A stretch of DNA of 64,000 nt from UBA1444 sp964521625. Lineage in GTDB: Bacteria > Bacillota > Negativicutes > UBA1444. Under the pieces are notes generated by a model. It searched no databases, was not told where the DNA came from, and worked only from the letters and a program-made list of their open reading frames with translations. Every line of letters starts with the position of its first letter. The first letter of the stretch is position 1. The translations under genes were made by a program, and so were the position numbers. Of the stretch, positions 51,919-60,886 are shown piece after piece. The stretch spans positions 1 through 64,000 of the forward strand of contig CAZFSM010000013.1 in NCBI GenBank assembly GCA_964521625.1, in the 5' to 3' direction.

Positions 51919-52488
51919 ATGTTTCAGGAATATCTTTTGCAATTTCAACGCATTTTGAGTCAGATGGAGTGTTCCGATGCAAAGAGCGCCCTTACGATTG
52001 ATCAGGGCGTGAATGCTGCGATTGACCTGATTGCAACGGTGAAAAATGCAGGACGCAAGGTACTGTGGGTAGGCAATGGCGGCAGTGCGGCGATTGCTTC
52101 TCATTCGGCGGCAGACTACTTTCGGACCGGGAATATAAAAACCCAGTGTTTTTCGGATGCATCTTTGCTGACTTGTATGGGCAATGATTTTGGCTACCCG
52201 GAGGTTTTTGCCCGCCCGATTGGCGTATACGCTGAAAGCGGCGATGTCCTGGTGGCGATCAGCAGTTCCGGGCAGTCGGTGAATATTCTCAACGCGGTCG
52301 ACAGGGCCAAAGAAAAAGGCTGTAAAGTGATTACTTTATCTGGTTTTAAAGCGGATAATCCTCTGCGAGCCAGGGGCGATTTGAACTTTTATGTTCCGAG
52401 TGTCGACTATGGCTATATTGAGTTGGCTCATGGAATTTTGTGTCATAGCTTTTTGGATCTTTTGATGAAAGGAAGCCGAGGCAATTGA
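51919..52488 (+). CDS. SIS-domain sugar-phosphate isomerase (GmhA-like)
   Basis: A 189-residue SIS protein similar in plan to GmhA: GNGGSAAIASHSAADYF near residue 50, SSSGQSVN near 115 and IELAHGILCH near 168. The Glu that GmhA uses (AAEL) is Asp here (AADY), while the His region is kept. It may be a phosphoheptose isomerase variant supplying the fusion kinase just upstream. The ATG at 51919 is preferred; a TTG three codons before lies too close to the GAGGGG site. It overlaps the radical SAM gene by TTGA. Confidence 0.83.
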   Translation: MFQEYLLQFQRILSQMECSDAKSALTIDQGVNAAIDLIATVKNAGRKVLWVGNGGSAAIASHSAADYFRTGNIKTQCFSDASLLTCMGNDFGYPEVFARPIGVYAESGDVLVAISSSGQSVNILNAVDRAKEKGCKVITLSGFKADNPLRARGDLNFYVPSVDYGYIELAHGILCHSFLDLLMKGSRGN

Positions 52489-53552
52489 AAAATGAAATGC
52501 GTATTGACTCGCATAAATTGATTCTTCACCCGCAGAGGGTAGCCGATTGGTTAGCCGACAAAAATATCTACCCTCTCTATGTCGAAGTCTCTCCCACGGG
52601 CGCCTGTAATCACCGCTGTATTTTCTGCGCACTGGATTACGTAGGCTATCAACCGACAATGCTCGACAAAGATTTATTTCTGAAAAATGTTCGGATTATG
52701 GCGAATAAAGGGATCAAGAGCATGATGTTTGCCGGTGAAGGGGAGCCTTTATTAAACCCGGATACCCCCGCTTTTATCCGGGCGGCCAAGGAACTAGGCA
52801 TTGACGTAGCGATGACAAGTAATGGGGCCTTGTTCACCAAACCAGTCATGCAGGAATGCCTGCCGCTGTTTAGTTGGGTCCGCTTTTCGGTCAATGCTGG
52901 AACTAGCGAGTCCTATGAAAAAATTCACCGTTGCCGCAGTGGCGATTTTGAACGGGTTTTAGAAAATATTCGTCAAGCCGTGGCATACAAAAAGGAAAAA
53001 GGTCTCCAGACCACAATCGGGGTGCAAATGCTGCTGATCCCGGAAAATCAGTCAGAGGCGCTGCAGTTGGCCGAGCGTGTGGCCGAAGCGGGGGCAGACT
53101 ACTTTTCTGTTAAGCCTTTTTCCAAACATCCGCTCAGTATTTGTGACTTGTCCGAAGAGTTTGATTACGAAAAATTTCTCGAACTAGAGAGAAACCTCTA
53201 CGCGAAATACAGCTCAAATATGCAAATTGCATTTCGGACGCAAGCGATGGAAAAACTCAAATACGCCAGGAGCTATGACCAATGCAGAGGGCTCCCTTTC
53301 TGGGCGTACCTCGATTCGCAGTCCAGGGTTTGGGCCTGCAGTGCGCATCTTGGCAAGACGGAGTTTTGCTATGGTGACCTGCACGAAGCGGATTTTTCAC
53401 AAATATGGGAAGGGTCCCGCCGGCTGGAAGTTCTTCGTATGGTCGCAAATGAAATGGATGTAAAACAGTGTCGGGAGATCTGTCGATTGGATGAGATAAA
53501 CATCTATCTCCATGAGCTGAAAAATCCAGGAGCCCACGCGAATTTTATCTGA
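52485..53552 (+). CDS. Radical SAM protein with SPASM-like C-terminus (first)
   Basis: A 355-residue radical SAM enzyme. CNHRCIFC gives the CxxxCxxC cluster ligands at residues 41, 45 and 48; AGEGEPLL near 85 is the GGE-like SAM motif. Later Cys at about 265 (QCRGLPF), 283 (ACSAH), 294 (FCYGD) and about 330-334 (QCREIC) suggest a second iron-sulfur cluster in a SPASM or twitch domain. It ends HANFI. The second radical SAM gene (55546) shares the same start and end pattern. The two flank the E1 alpha and beta genes. Substrate unknown; a sugar intermediate is inferred. Confidence 0.87.
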   Translation: MKNEMRIDSHKLILHPQRVADWLADKNIYPLYVEVSPTGACNHRCIFCALDYVGYQPTMLDKDLFLKNVRIMANKGIKSMMFAGEGEPLLNPDTPAFIRAAKELGIDVAMTSNGALFTKPVMQECLPLFSWVRFSVNAGTSESYEKIHRCRSGDFERVLENIRQAVAYKKEKGLQTTIGVQMLLIPENQSEALQLAERVAEAGADYFSVKPFSKHPLSICDLSEEFDYEKFLELERNLYAKYSSNMQIAFRTQAMEKLKYARSYDQCRGLPFWAYLDSQSRVWACSAHLGKTEFCYGDLHEADFSQIWEGSRRLEVLRMVANEMDVKQCREICRLDEINIYLHELKNPGAHANFI

Positions 53553-53572
53553 AACAGTAAGGGGACGTGGCG

Positions 53573-54511
53573 ATGCAGTTGGAACAAGCTTACCGATTAT
53601 ATGAGTCGATGCTTACAATCAGATTGGTCGAGGAAACCTTGGTTCAGGAATACCCGGCCCAGCAAATCCGCACGCCGGTTCACCTGTATGTCGGGCAAGA
53701 AGCTATCGCTGCGGGGATTTCGCTGCACTTAAGCGATGGCGATTATGTTGTCTCCAACCATCGTTCGCATGGGCATAGTATCGCCAAAGGATTAGACCTG
53801 AGTTCGTTTTTCAAGGAACTTTACGGCAAAAGCGGCGGCTGTTCCTCAGGTTGGGGAGGCTCGATGCATCTGTGTGACATGGACAAAGGAATTGCCGGGA
53901 CTTCGGCTATTGTCGCCGGCGGAATCCCGATCGGCGCCGGATTGGCTCTGAAGCAACAGTATAATGCTGAAGAAAACATTACCGTGATATATTTTGGCGA
54001 TGGTGCAGTGGATGAGGGTGTTTTCTGGGAGACGGTCAATTTTGCCGGCTTGAAAAAGCTGCCGGTTTTGTTTGTGCAGGAAGACAATGGATATGCATCG
54101 CAAACGCCATCATCGCAGCGGCATGCTTATAAAAATATTCTGCCGATTGTCGAACGGTTTGGTCTGATGACTGCCGAACTGGATGGGAATGATCCTTTGG
54201 CCGTTGCTGCCACAATGGGCGAACTAATCCGGAAAATTCGCACGGGAAAAGGACCAGGCTTTGTTCGTTGTCATACCTTTCGCTGGTACGGTCATGTTGG
54301 CGTAGAGGATGATACCCACACCGGTTATCGGAGTGCAGCGGATGTCTTCAGTTGGCGAAGCCGCTGTCCGATCCGGGCGTTGGGAAAGCACCTTTTGGTT
54401 ATTGATCCAGCTGCAGCGGGCGAAAGAGTGAAAACGATAGAAGGAATCATTGCCGAAAAGATTCGATGCGCTTTGCAAAGCGCCAAGGAGGCAGAGTATG
54501 CCCTGGACTAA
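53573..54511 (+). CDS. TPP-dependent dehydrogenase E1 alpha-like subunit
   Basis: A 312-residue protein of the pyruvate / acetoin dehydrogenase E1 alpha family. The TPP motif starts at GDGAVDEG (near residue 142) and ends at the Asn of EDNGYA (near 172). SNHRSHGHSIAKG near 60 and GGCSSGWGGSMHL near 85 are standard family segments, and FRWYGHVGVEDD near 240 is the loop that lies near the phosphorylation site in eukaryotic E1. The ATG at 53573 has AAGGGG upstream. It overlaps E1 beta by 14 bases. No E2 or E3 gene is present in the window, so an unusual acceptor is likely. Confidence 0.9.
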   Translation: MQLEQAYRLYESMLTIRLVEETLVQEYPAQQIRTPVHLYVGQEAIAAGISLHLSDGDYVVSNHRSHGHSIAKGLDLSSFFKELYGKSGGCSSGWGGSMHLCDMDKGIAGTSAIVAGGIPIGAGLALKQQYNAEENITVIYFGDGAVDEGVFWETVNFAGLKKLPVLFVQEDNGYASQTPSSQRHAYKNILPIVERFGLMTAELDGNDPLAVAATMGELIRKIRTGKGPGFVRCHTFRWYGHVGVEDDTHTGYRSAADVFSWRSRCPIRALGKHLLVIDPAAAGERVKTIEGIIAEKIRCALQSAKEAEYALD

Positions 54512-55556
54512 ACTGGCGGCAGACCAATCTGCCTGCCGATTGGACGAAACATGCCAGGATTCTGGATCTGGCAGGATAATCTCCTATGGTGAAGCGATCC
54601 GCGAAGCGATTCAGCAGTCGATGGAACTGGATCCCCGGGTTTTGATATTGGGTGAAGGGATAGACGCCGCCGGCTTTCTTTACGACACCACTGCCGGACT
54701 CAGTGAACGGTACGGAACTCGCCGGGTAATAGAAACGCCCATTGCTGAAGCGGCCATGACTGGCGTGGTAACAGGAGCTGCTGTCGCAGGACTGCGTCCG
54801 GTTTTGATGCATATGCGAAACGACTTTTTGCTAGTTTCGGCAGACCAAATCGTGAATCACATTGCCCATTGGCAGAAGATATTTCCCTGCCCCAGCGGTT
54901 TGCCGCTGGTTCTGAGGGCAATCGTTGCCAGAGGCTGGGGTTCTGGCGCACAGCATTCGCAAAGTTTTCACGCCATGTTTGCCGGTCTGGATGGTTTGCG
55001 GGTCGTGATGCCGTTCACTCCCTATGATGTGAAAGGGATGTATTTGAGCGCAGTCGCTTCGCCGGACCCGGTCTTGTTTTTGGAGCACCGGTGGCTTTAC
55101 GGCGACAAGGCTGTCGTCCCCGTCGAACCTTATCTGGTTCCGCTGGACAGTGCAGCCGTTCGCGCAATAGGCTCTGACATAACGATTGTCGGAATGTCCT
55201 TGACTAATCGCGATGTGCAAAAAGCCATTGAACCGCTTCGGCAAGAGCACGCAATTTCCGCCGAATGGATTGATTTGCGCTCGATTCAGCCACTGGATAT
55301 GAAAAGCATTGTTCAATCTGTCCAGAAAACCGGCAGATTGCTGATTGTGGAAAATGGGCCGGTAACGATGGGAATTGGGGCGGAAATCAGCGCCGCAGTG
55401 ACCGAACAGTGCTGGACGTGTCTAAAATCTCCGGTTAAAAGAATTGGCTGGAAAGGCTCTACTGTTCCGGCCGGGACAAAACTGGAAGAACAATTTTATC
55501 CGGGAGTTCGCGAAATAATTGATGAAGTGAAGAGGATTGCAACCTATGAAAAATGA
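54498..55556 (+). CDS. TPP-dependent dehydrogenase E1 beta-like subunit
   Basis: A 352-residue transketolase-like beta subunit. ETPIAEAAMTGVVTGAAVAG near residue 80 carries the Glu that activates TPP; MRNDFLLVSADQIVN near 105 and GAQHSQSFHAMFAG near 145 (with the family His) follow. The C-terminal domain (about 225-345) is the usual transketolase C-domain. About 28 residues precede the normal ISYGEAIREA start, an extension rich in polar residues. The ATG has AAGGAGG upstream. It overlaps the second radical SAM gene by 11 bases. Confidence 0.9.
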   Translation: MPWTKLAADQSACRLDETCQDSGSGRIISYGEAIREAIQQSMELDPRVLILGEGIDAAGFLYDTTAGLSERYGTRRVIETPIAEAAMTGVVTGAAVAGLRPVLMHMRNDFLLVSADQIVNHIAHWQKIFPCPSGLPLVLRAIVARGWGSGAQHSQSFHAMFAGLDGLRVVMPFTPYDVKGMYLSAVASPDPVLFLEHRWLYGDKAVVPVEPYLVPLDSAAVRAIGSDITIVGMSLTNRDVQKAIEPLRQEHAISAEWIDLRSIQPLDMKSIVQSVQKTGRLLIVENGPVTMGIGAEISAAVTEQCWTCLKSPVKRIGWKGSTVPAGTKLEEQFYPGVREIIDEVKRIATYEK

Positions 55557-56655
55557 ACGTTTGATTCTTGACGGACACAAATTGGCCTGGCACCGGGACC
55601 GAGTCGAGGCGTGGATGAAAGGGGAGCGGATTGCGCCGATTACGATTGATTGCGCATTAACACCCAAATGCACCTACCGTTGTGTTTATTGTTATGGGCA
55701 GTTGCAGCGACAAGAGGATTCCGGACTGAATAGGGAGCAGATTTTTCGTTTTTTAGATGATGCTGCTGAAATCGGTGTCAAAGCGGTCAGCTTTGTTAGT
55801 GATGGCGAAAGCACCTGTAGTCCGCACCTATACGATGCGATATTGCGCGGACATGCAAATGGACTGGACATGGCGCTGGGCACGAACGGATATTTGCTCA
55901 AACCGGAACGCTTACCGGAAATACTGCCAGCATTGACTTACCTGCGTTTCAATATTTCCGCAGGCGAGCCGGAACGTTATGCATATATCCATGGCTGCAA
56001 GGTGGAAAGCTTTTATACGGTTTGTGAAACGATCAAAAAAGCGGTTGCAATCAAAAAACGCGAACAATTGCCGGTGACGATCGGGCTGCAAATGGTATTA
56101 ATGCCCGATTTCAAGGACCAGATTTTGCCGCTGACACTGTTGGGCAAATCACTCGGAGTGGACTATCTGGTGATTAAACATTGCAGTGATGATGAAGACG
56201 GCAGTTTGGGCGTTGACTACTCAAAATACGATGAACTGGTCGAATTGCTGCAGACTGCTGAAACCTATAGTGATGAAACCTATTTGGTGCAGGCAAAATG
56301 GTCTAAAATTTTGAGCCAGGGCCAACGGAATTATAGCCGCTGTTATGGCCCGCCATTCATTCTGCAACTGTCCGGCTCTGGCGTTGTAGCGCCTTGCGGG
56401 ATGCTGTTCAATGAAAAATATAAACATTTCCATATCGGAAACATAAATGATACCTCATTTAAAGAGATCTGGCAAAGTGAACGTTATTGGGAAGTTATGC
56501 GTGAAATTGCTTCCGATCGTTTTGACGCGCGGACAGATTGCGGTACATTGTGCCTGCAACACAAAGTAAATGAATACCTATGGCAGGTCAAAGATCAGCC
56601 GGAATTGTTGGCTAGCGGAGACGGATCCCGCCCCATGCACGTCAATTTTATTTAA
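55546..56655 (+). CDS. Radical SAM protein with SPASM-like C-terminus (second)
   Basis: A 369-residue radical SAM enzyme with CTYRCVYC giving Cys 42, 46 and 49 and VSDGESTCSPH near 85 in the SAM region. C-terminal Cys (RCYGPPF near 265, PCGML near 284, DCGTLC near 335) follow the same spacing idea as the first enzyme, and it also ends with HVNFI. The two are paralogues but clearly diverged, so they likely act on different intermediates or form a heterodimer. Immediately before an NDP-sugar epimerase gene. Confidence 0.87.
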   Translation: MKNERLILDGHKLAWHRDRVEAWMKGERIAPITIDCALTPKCTYRCVYCYGQLQRQEDSGLNREQIFRFLDDAAEIGVKAVSFVSDGESTCSPHLYDAILRGHANGLDMALGTNGYLLKPERLPEILPALTYLRFNISAGEPERYAYIHGCKVESFYTVCETIKKAVAIKKREQLPVTIGLQMVLMPDFKDQILPLTLLGKSLGVDYLVIKHCSDDEDGSLGVDYSKYDELVELLQTAETYSDETYLVQAKWSKILSQGQRNYSRCYGPPFILQLSGSGVVAPCGMLFNEKYKHFHIGNINDTSFKEIWQSERYWEVMREIASDRFDARTDCGTLCLQHKVNEYLWQVKDQPELLASGDGSRPMHVNFI

Positions 56656-56684
56656 AGATACTATCACGAGAGGCGGTAAAATCT

Positions 56685-57668
56685 GTGAAATGCATTGTAA
56701 CCGGCGGCGCCGGATTTATCGGATCGCACCTGACGGATCGTCTGCTGGCGGAAGGGCACCAAGTTACTGTCATTGACAACTTTAGTACAGGGCGACCGCA
56801 AAACCTGGAGCATCATAAAGGTTGCCGCGAGCTCCGACTCATTCAGGCCGACATCAATGACGGGGAGACGATCAAGCCATATTTTGACGGCGTAGATTGG
56901 GTGTTCCATCTTGCTGCGCTAGCCGATATTGTCCCTTCTATTCAAAGACCGCAGGATTATTTTCGTGCGAATGTGGATGGGACTTTTTCGGTTTTGGAAG
57001 TGGCTCGGGCGGCCGGCGTCAAAAAGTTTCTTTACACAGCTTCTTCTTCGTGCTACGGGATTCCCGACGTATACCCGACAGCAGAACCGGCAGAGATTCG
57101 TGCTCAGTACCCCTATGCTCTGACCAAAAACCTGGGTGAGCAAATGGTCATGCACTGGGCGCAGGTCTACAAACTGCCGGCGATTTCGCTGCGATTGTTC
57201 AATGTGTACGGACCCCGGTCAAGAACATCGGGGACTTATGGAGCAGTATTCGGCGTCTTCCTGGCGCAGAAGCTGGCGGGAAAACCGTTTACCGTGGTGG
57301 GCGATGGAAAACAAACCCGCGATTTCACCTATGTAACTGATATTGCAGATGCCTTTGTCACGGCAGCAAAGTCGAACGTCGATAATCGAATATTTAATGT
57401 GGGCAGTGGGAATACGTATTCGGTAAACCGCCTGGTGGAGCTGCTTGGCAGCGAAGTTGCCTATATCCCCAAACGTCCTGGCGAGCCTGATTGCACTTAT
57501 GCCGACATCAGCAGAATACGCAGTGAAATCGGCTGGGAGCCGCAGGTGTCGTTTGAAGCCGGGGTTGAAAAGGTATTGCAACACATTGACTATTGGCGTG
57601 AAGCTCCCTTGTGGACACCAGAGAAGATTCAGGAAGCAACAGCTGATTGGTTTCGGTTTTTGAGTTGA
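56685..57668 (+). CDS. NAD-dependent nucleotide-sugar epimerase
   Basis: An extended SDR of 327 residues in the GalE/WbpP group. CIVTGGAGFIGSHLTD at the start, TASSSCYGIP near residue 118 and YALTKNLGEQ (Tyr and Lys) near 143, with LFNVYGPRS near 170. The GTG start has AGAGGCGG upstream. It could epimerise the activated product of the module. A dehydratase is unlikely because the Asp-Glu pair after the Ser/Thr site is lacking. Confidence 0.9.
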   Translation: MKCIVTGGAGFIGSHLTDRLLAEGHQVTVIDNFSTGRPQNLEHHKGCRELRLIQADINDGETIKPYFDGVDWVFHLAALADIVPSIQRPQDYFRANVDGTFSVLEVARAAGVKKFLYTASSSCYGIPDVYPTAEPAEIRAQYPYALTKNLGEQMVMHWAQVYKLPAISLRLFNVYGPRSRTSGTYGAVFGVFLAQKLAGKPFTVVGDGKQTRDFTYVTDIADAFVTAAKSNVDNRIFNVGSGNTYSVNRLVELLGSEVAYIPKRPGEPDCTYADISRIRSEIGWEPQVSFEAGVEKVLQHIDYWREAPLWTPEKIQEATADWFRFLS

Positions 57669-57680
57669 CAAGAGGAGACT

Positions 57681-59138
57681 ATGGGAATGCATAAATTTCA
57701 TCTGAACATGGTCGTGTGGGGGACGGAGTATACAGATTTTTTCTTGCGAATTTGTCTGCCGTCCTTATTGGCAAATGACAATTTGCCAACGCTGGCGGAA
57801 AACGCAGAGTGTTCCTTTGAATTATATACACGATCTGCTGATGCTGCTGTGATGCAGGCAGATGAAAGATTCGCGAAACTTTCAGCACACATGCCCATTC
57901 GGTTTTACTGGATCGATGACCAACTCAACACAGCCAATAAAGGCTTCAGCATGACAGATTGTCATAATTCTGCAATCCAAACAGCACGGCGAGAGGCGGC
58001 CTATTTGGTTTTTCTTTCGCCGGATCATATTTACTCCGATGGTTCTTTTTCCCGCTTGTTCGAGTTGGTTATGCAAGGGTACAAAGGAGTTTTGCTTTTT
58101 CCAATTCACGTCATTCGCGACCGTTTCATCGAAGATTATCTTCAGTACCATTATGACCGGCAGTCAAAAATGGCTTGTCTTTCGCATCGGCAGACGGTGG
58201 CGATTGGGTTGAAACATCAACACCCAACCTCGGCGTTTTTTCTTTGGAATTTGAGACATTTCCCCAGTGCAACACCTTGTGTTCTAGGTTGGGGAGACAG
58301 CGAATGCAATTTTATGGTAAGAAGTACTCAGCTTCATCCGTTCATGGTTTTTCCTGAAACTGAATTTCTACTACAAAATGATGGTTGGCGCTCCTTCACA
58401 CTCGATACAGTATTAGCGCACAATATCCTGCGGGATGGGGTTGATTCCCTGTATATCCTTCAAGATTCTGATGAAGGTGTTCAGCTGACCTTGCGTCCTG
58501 TGACCGAAGGCTATGATATTCCGTTTGATTTCCCCAATGTTCCAATGATTGCATTGCATTTCAACTGGTTTCGGCAACATGGCAATGGGAATTTAGATTA
58601 TATGAATCAGCCAATTTGGTTTCATACAGATGAAAGTTTAGAACAAAAGGGGCGTATGGCAGAAAAATCCGCTGAGCAGCTGGACGAGATTTTGAAGTTG
58701 GCCGATTTTGTGACCATCGATGACTTTCTTGTCAAAGTAAAAGAATATATCCAATCCAAGGCCCAAGGCCGCAGGCTTGCAGTACTTGGGTCAGGCTATG
58801 TCGCAGAAGCGACAGTTACCTTTCTCCAATACTTGAAGTGGGATGGTTGGCGGCAGATTTCCAATACGCGAGAATTGGCGCCCAATGAATATGTGCTTGT
58901 TGCAGTAGAGTTTGCCCGACTGGAAAATGTCTGCTCATCATTACTGACTATTGCAATGAGCCACGAAAAGGATTTTCTGGTCAGCCCGCTGACTTATCGC
59001 GCTTTTCGGCGAAGAATGCCTTTCAAGACTACTTGGCAGGCGGTATATAACGATTTCATCCTATTTGCACACGAGCAAGGACTAGCCTGGGTGCTGAAGA
59101 TTCTATGGTATCGACTCACGAAACGAGGTAGAGCGTGA
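57681..59138 (+). CDS. Unknown glycan-locus protein, possible glycosyltransferase
   Basis: I do not recognise this 485-residue protein. The first half looks GT-A like: a beta-alpha start (HLNMVVWGTEYTDFFL), RFYWIDD near 73, and YLVFLSPDHIYSDG near 110 where SPDH could be a DxD variant. Residues about 365-380 (LAVLGSGYVAEATVTFL) resemble a dinucleotide-binding loop. No signal peptide is seen. It starts 12 bases after the epimerase and overlaps the ABC flippase by GTGA, so it belongs to the operon. An ATG two codons later is also possible. Confidence 0.7.
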   Translation: MGMHKFHLNMVVWGTEYTDFFLRICLPSLLANDNLPTLAENAECSFELYTRSADAAVMQADERFAKLSAHMPIRFYWIDDQLNTANKGFSMTDCHNSAIQTARREAAYLVFLSPDHIYSDGSFSRLFELVMQGYKGVLLFPIHVIRDRFIEDYLQYHYDRQSKMACLSHRQTVAIGLKHQHPTSAFFLWNLRHFPSATPCVLGWGDSECNFMVRSTQLHPFMVFPETEFLLQNDGWRSFTLDTVLAHNILRDGVDSLYILQDSDEGVQLTLRPVTEGYDIPFDFPNVPMIALHFNWFRQHGNGNLDYMNQPIWFHTDESLEQKGRMAEKSAEQLDEILKLADFVTIDDFLVKVKEYIQSKAQGRRLAVLGSGYVAEATVTFLQYLKWDGWRQISNTRELAPNEYVLVAVEFARLENVCSSLLTIAMSHEKDFLVSPLTYRAFRRRMPFKTTWQAVYNDFILFAHEQGLAWVLKILWYRLTKRGRA

Positions 59139-60886
59139 AAATTTGGCATCAAATCTATAGACTGCTAAGTCCGCACGAACGAAAACATGCAGCAGTTTTG
59201 ATAATTTTCATGCTGCTCGGCGCTGTGCTGGAAGTGGTTGGTATCAGCGCAGTATTACCCTTTATCGCGTTAGTTTTGGACGCTTCCCTGATTGAACGGT
59301 ACCCGTTGCTTCAGCAGCTATATCGGTGGTCAGGTACAACATCCAGCCAGAACTTTGTGTTTCTTATTTGCGCCTTACTAGTCATCGTTTTTTTATTAAA
59401 AAATCTGTTTCTCTTTTTTGTCAGCTATCGGCAGAACCGTTTTATTGCGGAAAAACAGGTGGCAATGTCACGGGATCTTTTTTCAGCATATTTGCAGAAA
59501 CCTTATGAATTCTTTTTCACGGTCAATACTGCCGAGCTGCAGCGAAACCTGAATGGAGTAGTCTCCCTGGTAGCCAATGGCGTATTGTTGAATGGCATGG
59601 GGTTGGTTTCGGAAGTATTGGTAGTTACTGCAATCTTTTTTCTCTTGCTGTTCATTGATCCATTATCATCCTGTTTGGCATTTTCCTTCATTGGAACTGC
59701 GCTGGGGTTGTCGTATTGGGCTTCCCGGCGACGGGCGCAGGAGTATGCCCAACAAAGCACCCAATCCTATGCCAATATGATTCGTTGGCTAAATCAGGGG
59801 ATTGGCAGCATCAAAGAAGTAAAAGTGATGGGAAAAGAGGGCTTTTTCCTTCGCAGCTATCTGGAAAACAGTTATGGCTGCGCCGATGCCACGGCAAAGC
59901 ATCAAGTGCTGCTGGCGGCTCCCCGTATTTACTTTGAAACTGTAACAGTGGCAGCCATGTGTATTATTGTCGTGATTAACTTGCTTTCCGAGACGCCGCC
60001 ACAAGTACTGATGGCTACTTTAGGGCTTTTTGCCATGGCGGCTTTTCGACTGATGCCGGCGATGAGCCGGATGGCAACCATGTTGACGACGATCCGGTTT
60101 GGTGTGGTCCAATTGAATCTTATCTATGCAGATTTAGTTTCTGCAACACCCAGCGAACCAACCAGGCTGCTTGCTGGTAATAAACCCTTGGCGCCATTAC
60201 GGCTCCAAAAGCAGATCCGGCTGAACAATATCAGCTATCGCTATCCAGGTTCTTCGCGCGAAGTATTGCAGAATATAAATATTTCTATCCCGCAAGGCAG
60301 TTCGGTGGGCTTGATCGGCTCCTCCGGGGCCGGGAAAACTACATTGGTCGACATTATACTGGGATTATTGCCGCCATCAACAGGCACGATAACCGTAGAT
60401 GAAACAGATATCTGGCAACATGATATTTCAGAATGGCATGGCAATTTGGGCTATATTCCCCAACAGATCTATTTGTTGGATGATACGGTTGTCCGTAATG
60501 TTGCTTTTGGCGTACCCGACGACCAGGTCGATATGGACCGTGTATGGCAAGTGCTTAAAATTGCCCAGATGCAGGAGTACGTCATGCAACAACCAGCAGG
60601 AATTGACACCAAGATTGGTGAACAGGGAATCTGCCTTTCTGGTGGGCAGCGCCAACGAATCGGGATTGCACGCGCCCTGTATCACGATCCGCAGATACTG
60701 GTTCTTGATGAAGCCACCTCCGCTCTTGATACGGAAACGGAAAGTTCTTTTATGGCGGCAGTAGAAGCGATTGGCAGCGAAAAGACCTTGATTATTATCG
60801 CCCATCGTCTTAGTACCATTCGACATTGTGATGTAGTGTATGAGATTGATAAAGGGAGATTGGAAATTGTCCAACCAGCAGATTAA
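59135..60886 (+). CDS. ABC transporter, fused permease-ATPase (PglK/MsbA-like flippase)
   Basis: A 583-residue ABC half-transporter with six membrane helices (residues about 20-315) and an ATPase domain (about 345-580): Walker A GSSGAGKTT near 395, signature LSGGQRQR near 496, Walker B ILVLDEATSALD near 516 and IAHRLST near 548. PglK of Campylobacter, which flips lipid-linked oligosaccharide, has this layout. In this glycan operon it probably exports a lipid-linked product. The GTG start overlaps the preceding stop. Confidence 0.9.
   Translation: MKIWHQIYRLLSPHERKHAAVLIIFMLLGAVLEVVGISAVLPFIALVLDASLIERYPLLQQLYRWSGTTSSQNFVFLICALLVIVFLLKNLFLFFVSYRQNRFIAEKQVAMSRDLFSAYLQKPYEFFFTVNTAELQRNLNGVVSLVANGVLLNGMGLVSEVLVVTAIFFLLLFIDPLSSCLAFSFIGTALGLSYWASRRRAQEYAQQSTQSYANMIRWLNQGIGSIKEVKVMGKEGFFLRSYLENSYGCADATAKHQVLLAAPRIYFETVTVAAMCIIVVINLLSETPPQVLMATLGLFAMAAFRLMPAMSRMATMLTTIRFGVVQLNLIYADLVSATPSEPTRLLAGNKPLAPLRLQKQIRLNNISYRYPGSSREVLQNINISIPQGSSVGLIGSSGAGKTTLVDIILGLLPPSTGTITVDETDIWQHDISEWHGNLGYIPQQIYLLDDTVVRNVAFGVPDDQVDMDRVWQVLKIAQMQEYVMQQPAGIDTKIGEQGICLSGGQRQRIGIARALYHDPQILVLDEATSALDTETESSFMAAVEAIGSEKTLIIIAHRLSTIRHCDVVYEIDKGRLEIVQPAD

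Noticed and set aside
53573..55556. Ordinary pyruvate or acetoin dehydrogenase operon
   Set aside because: No E2, E3 or lipoyl genes are present and all neighbours are sugar enzymes.
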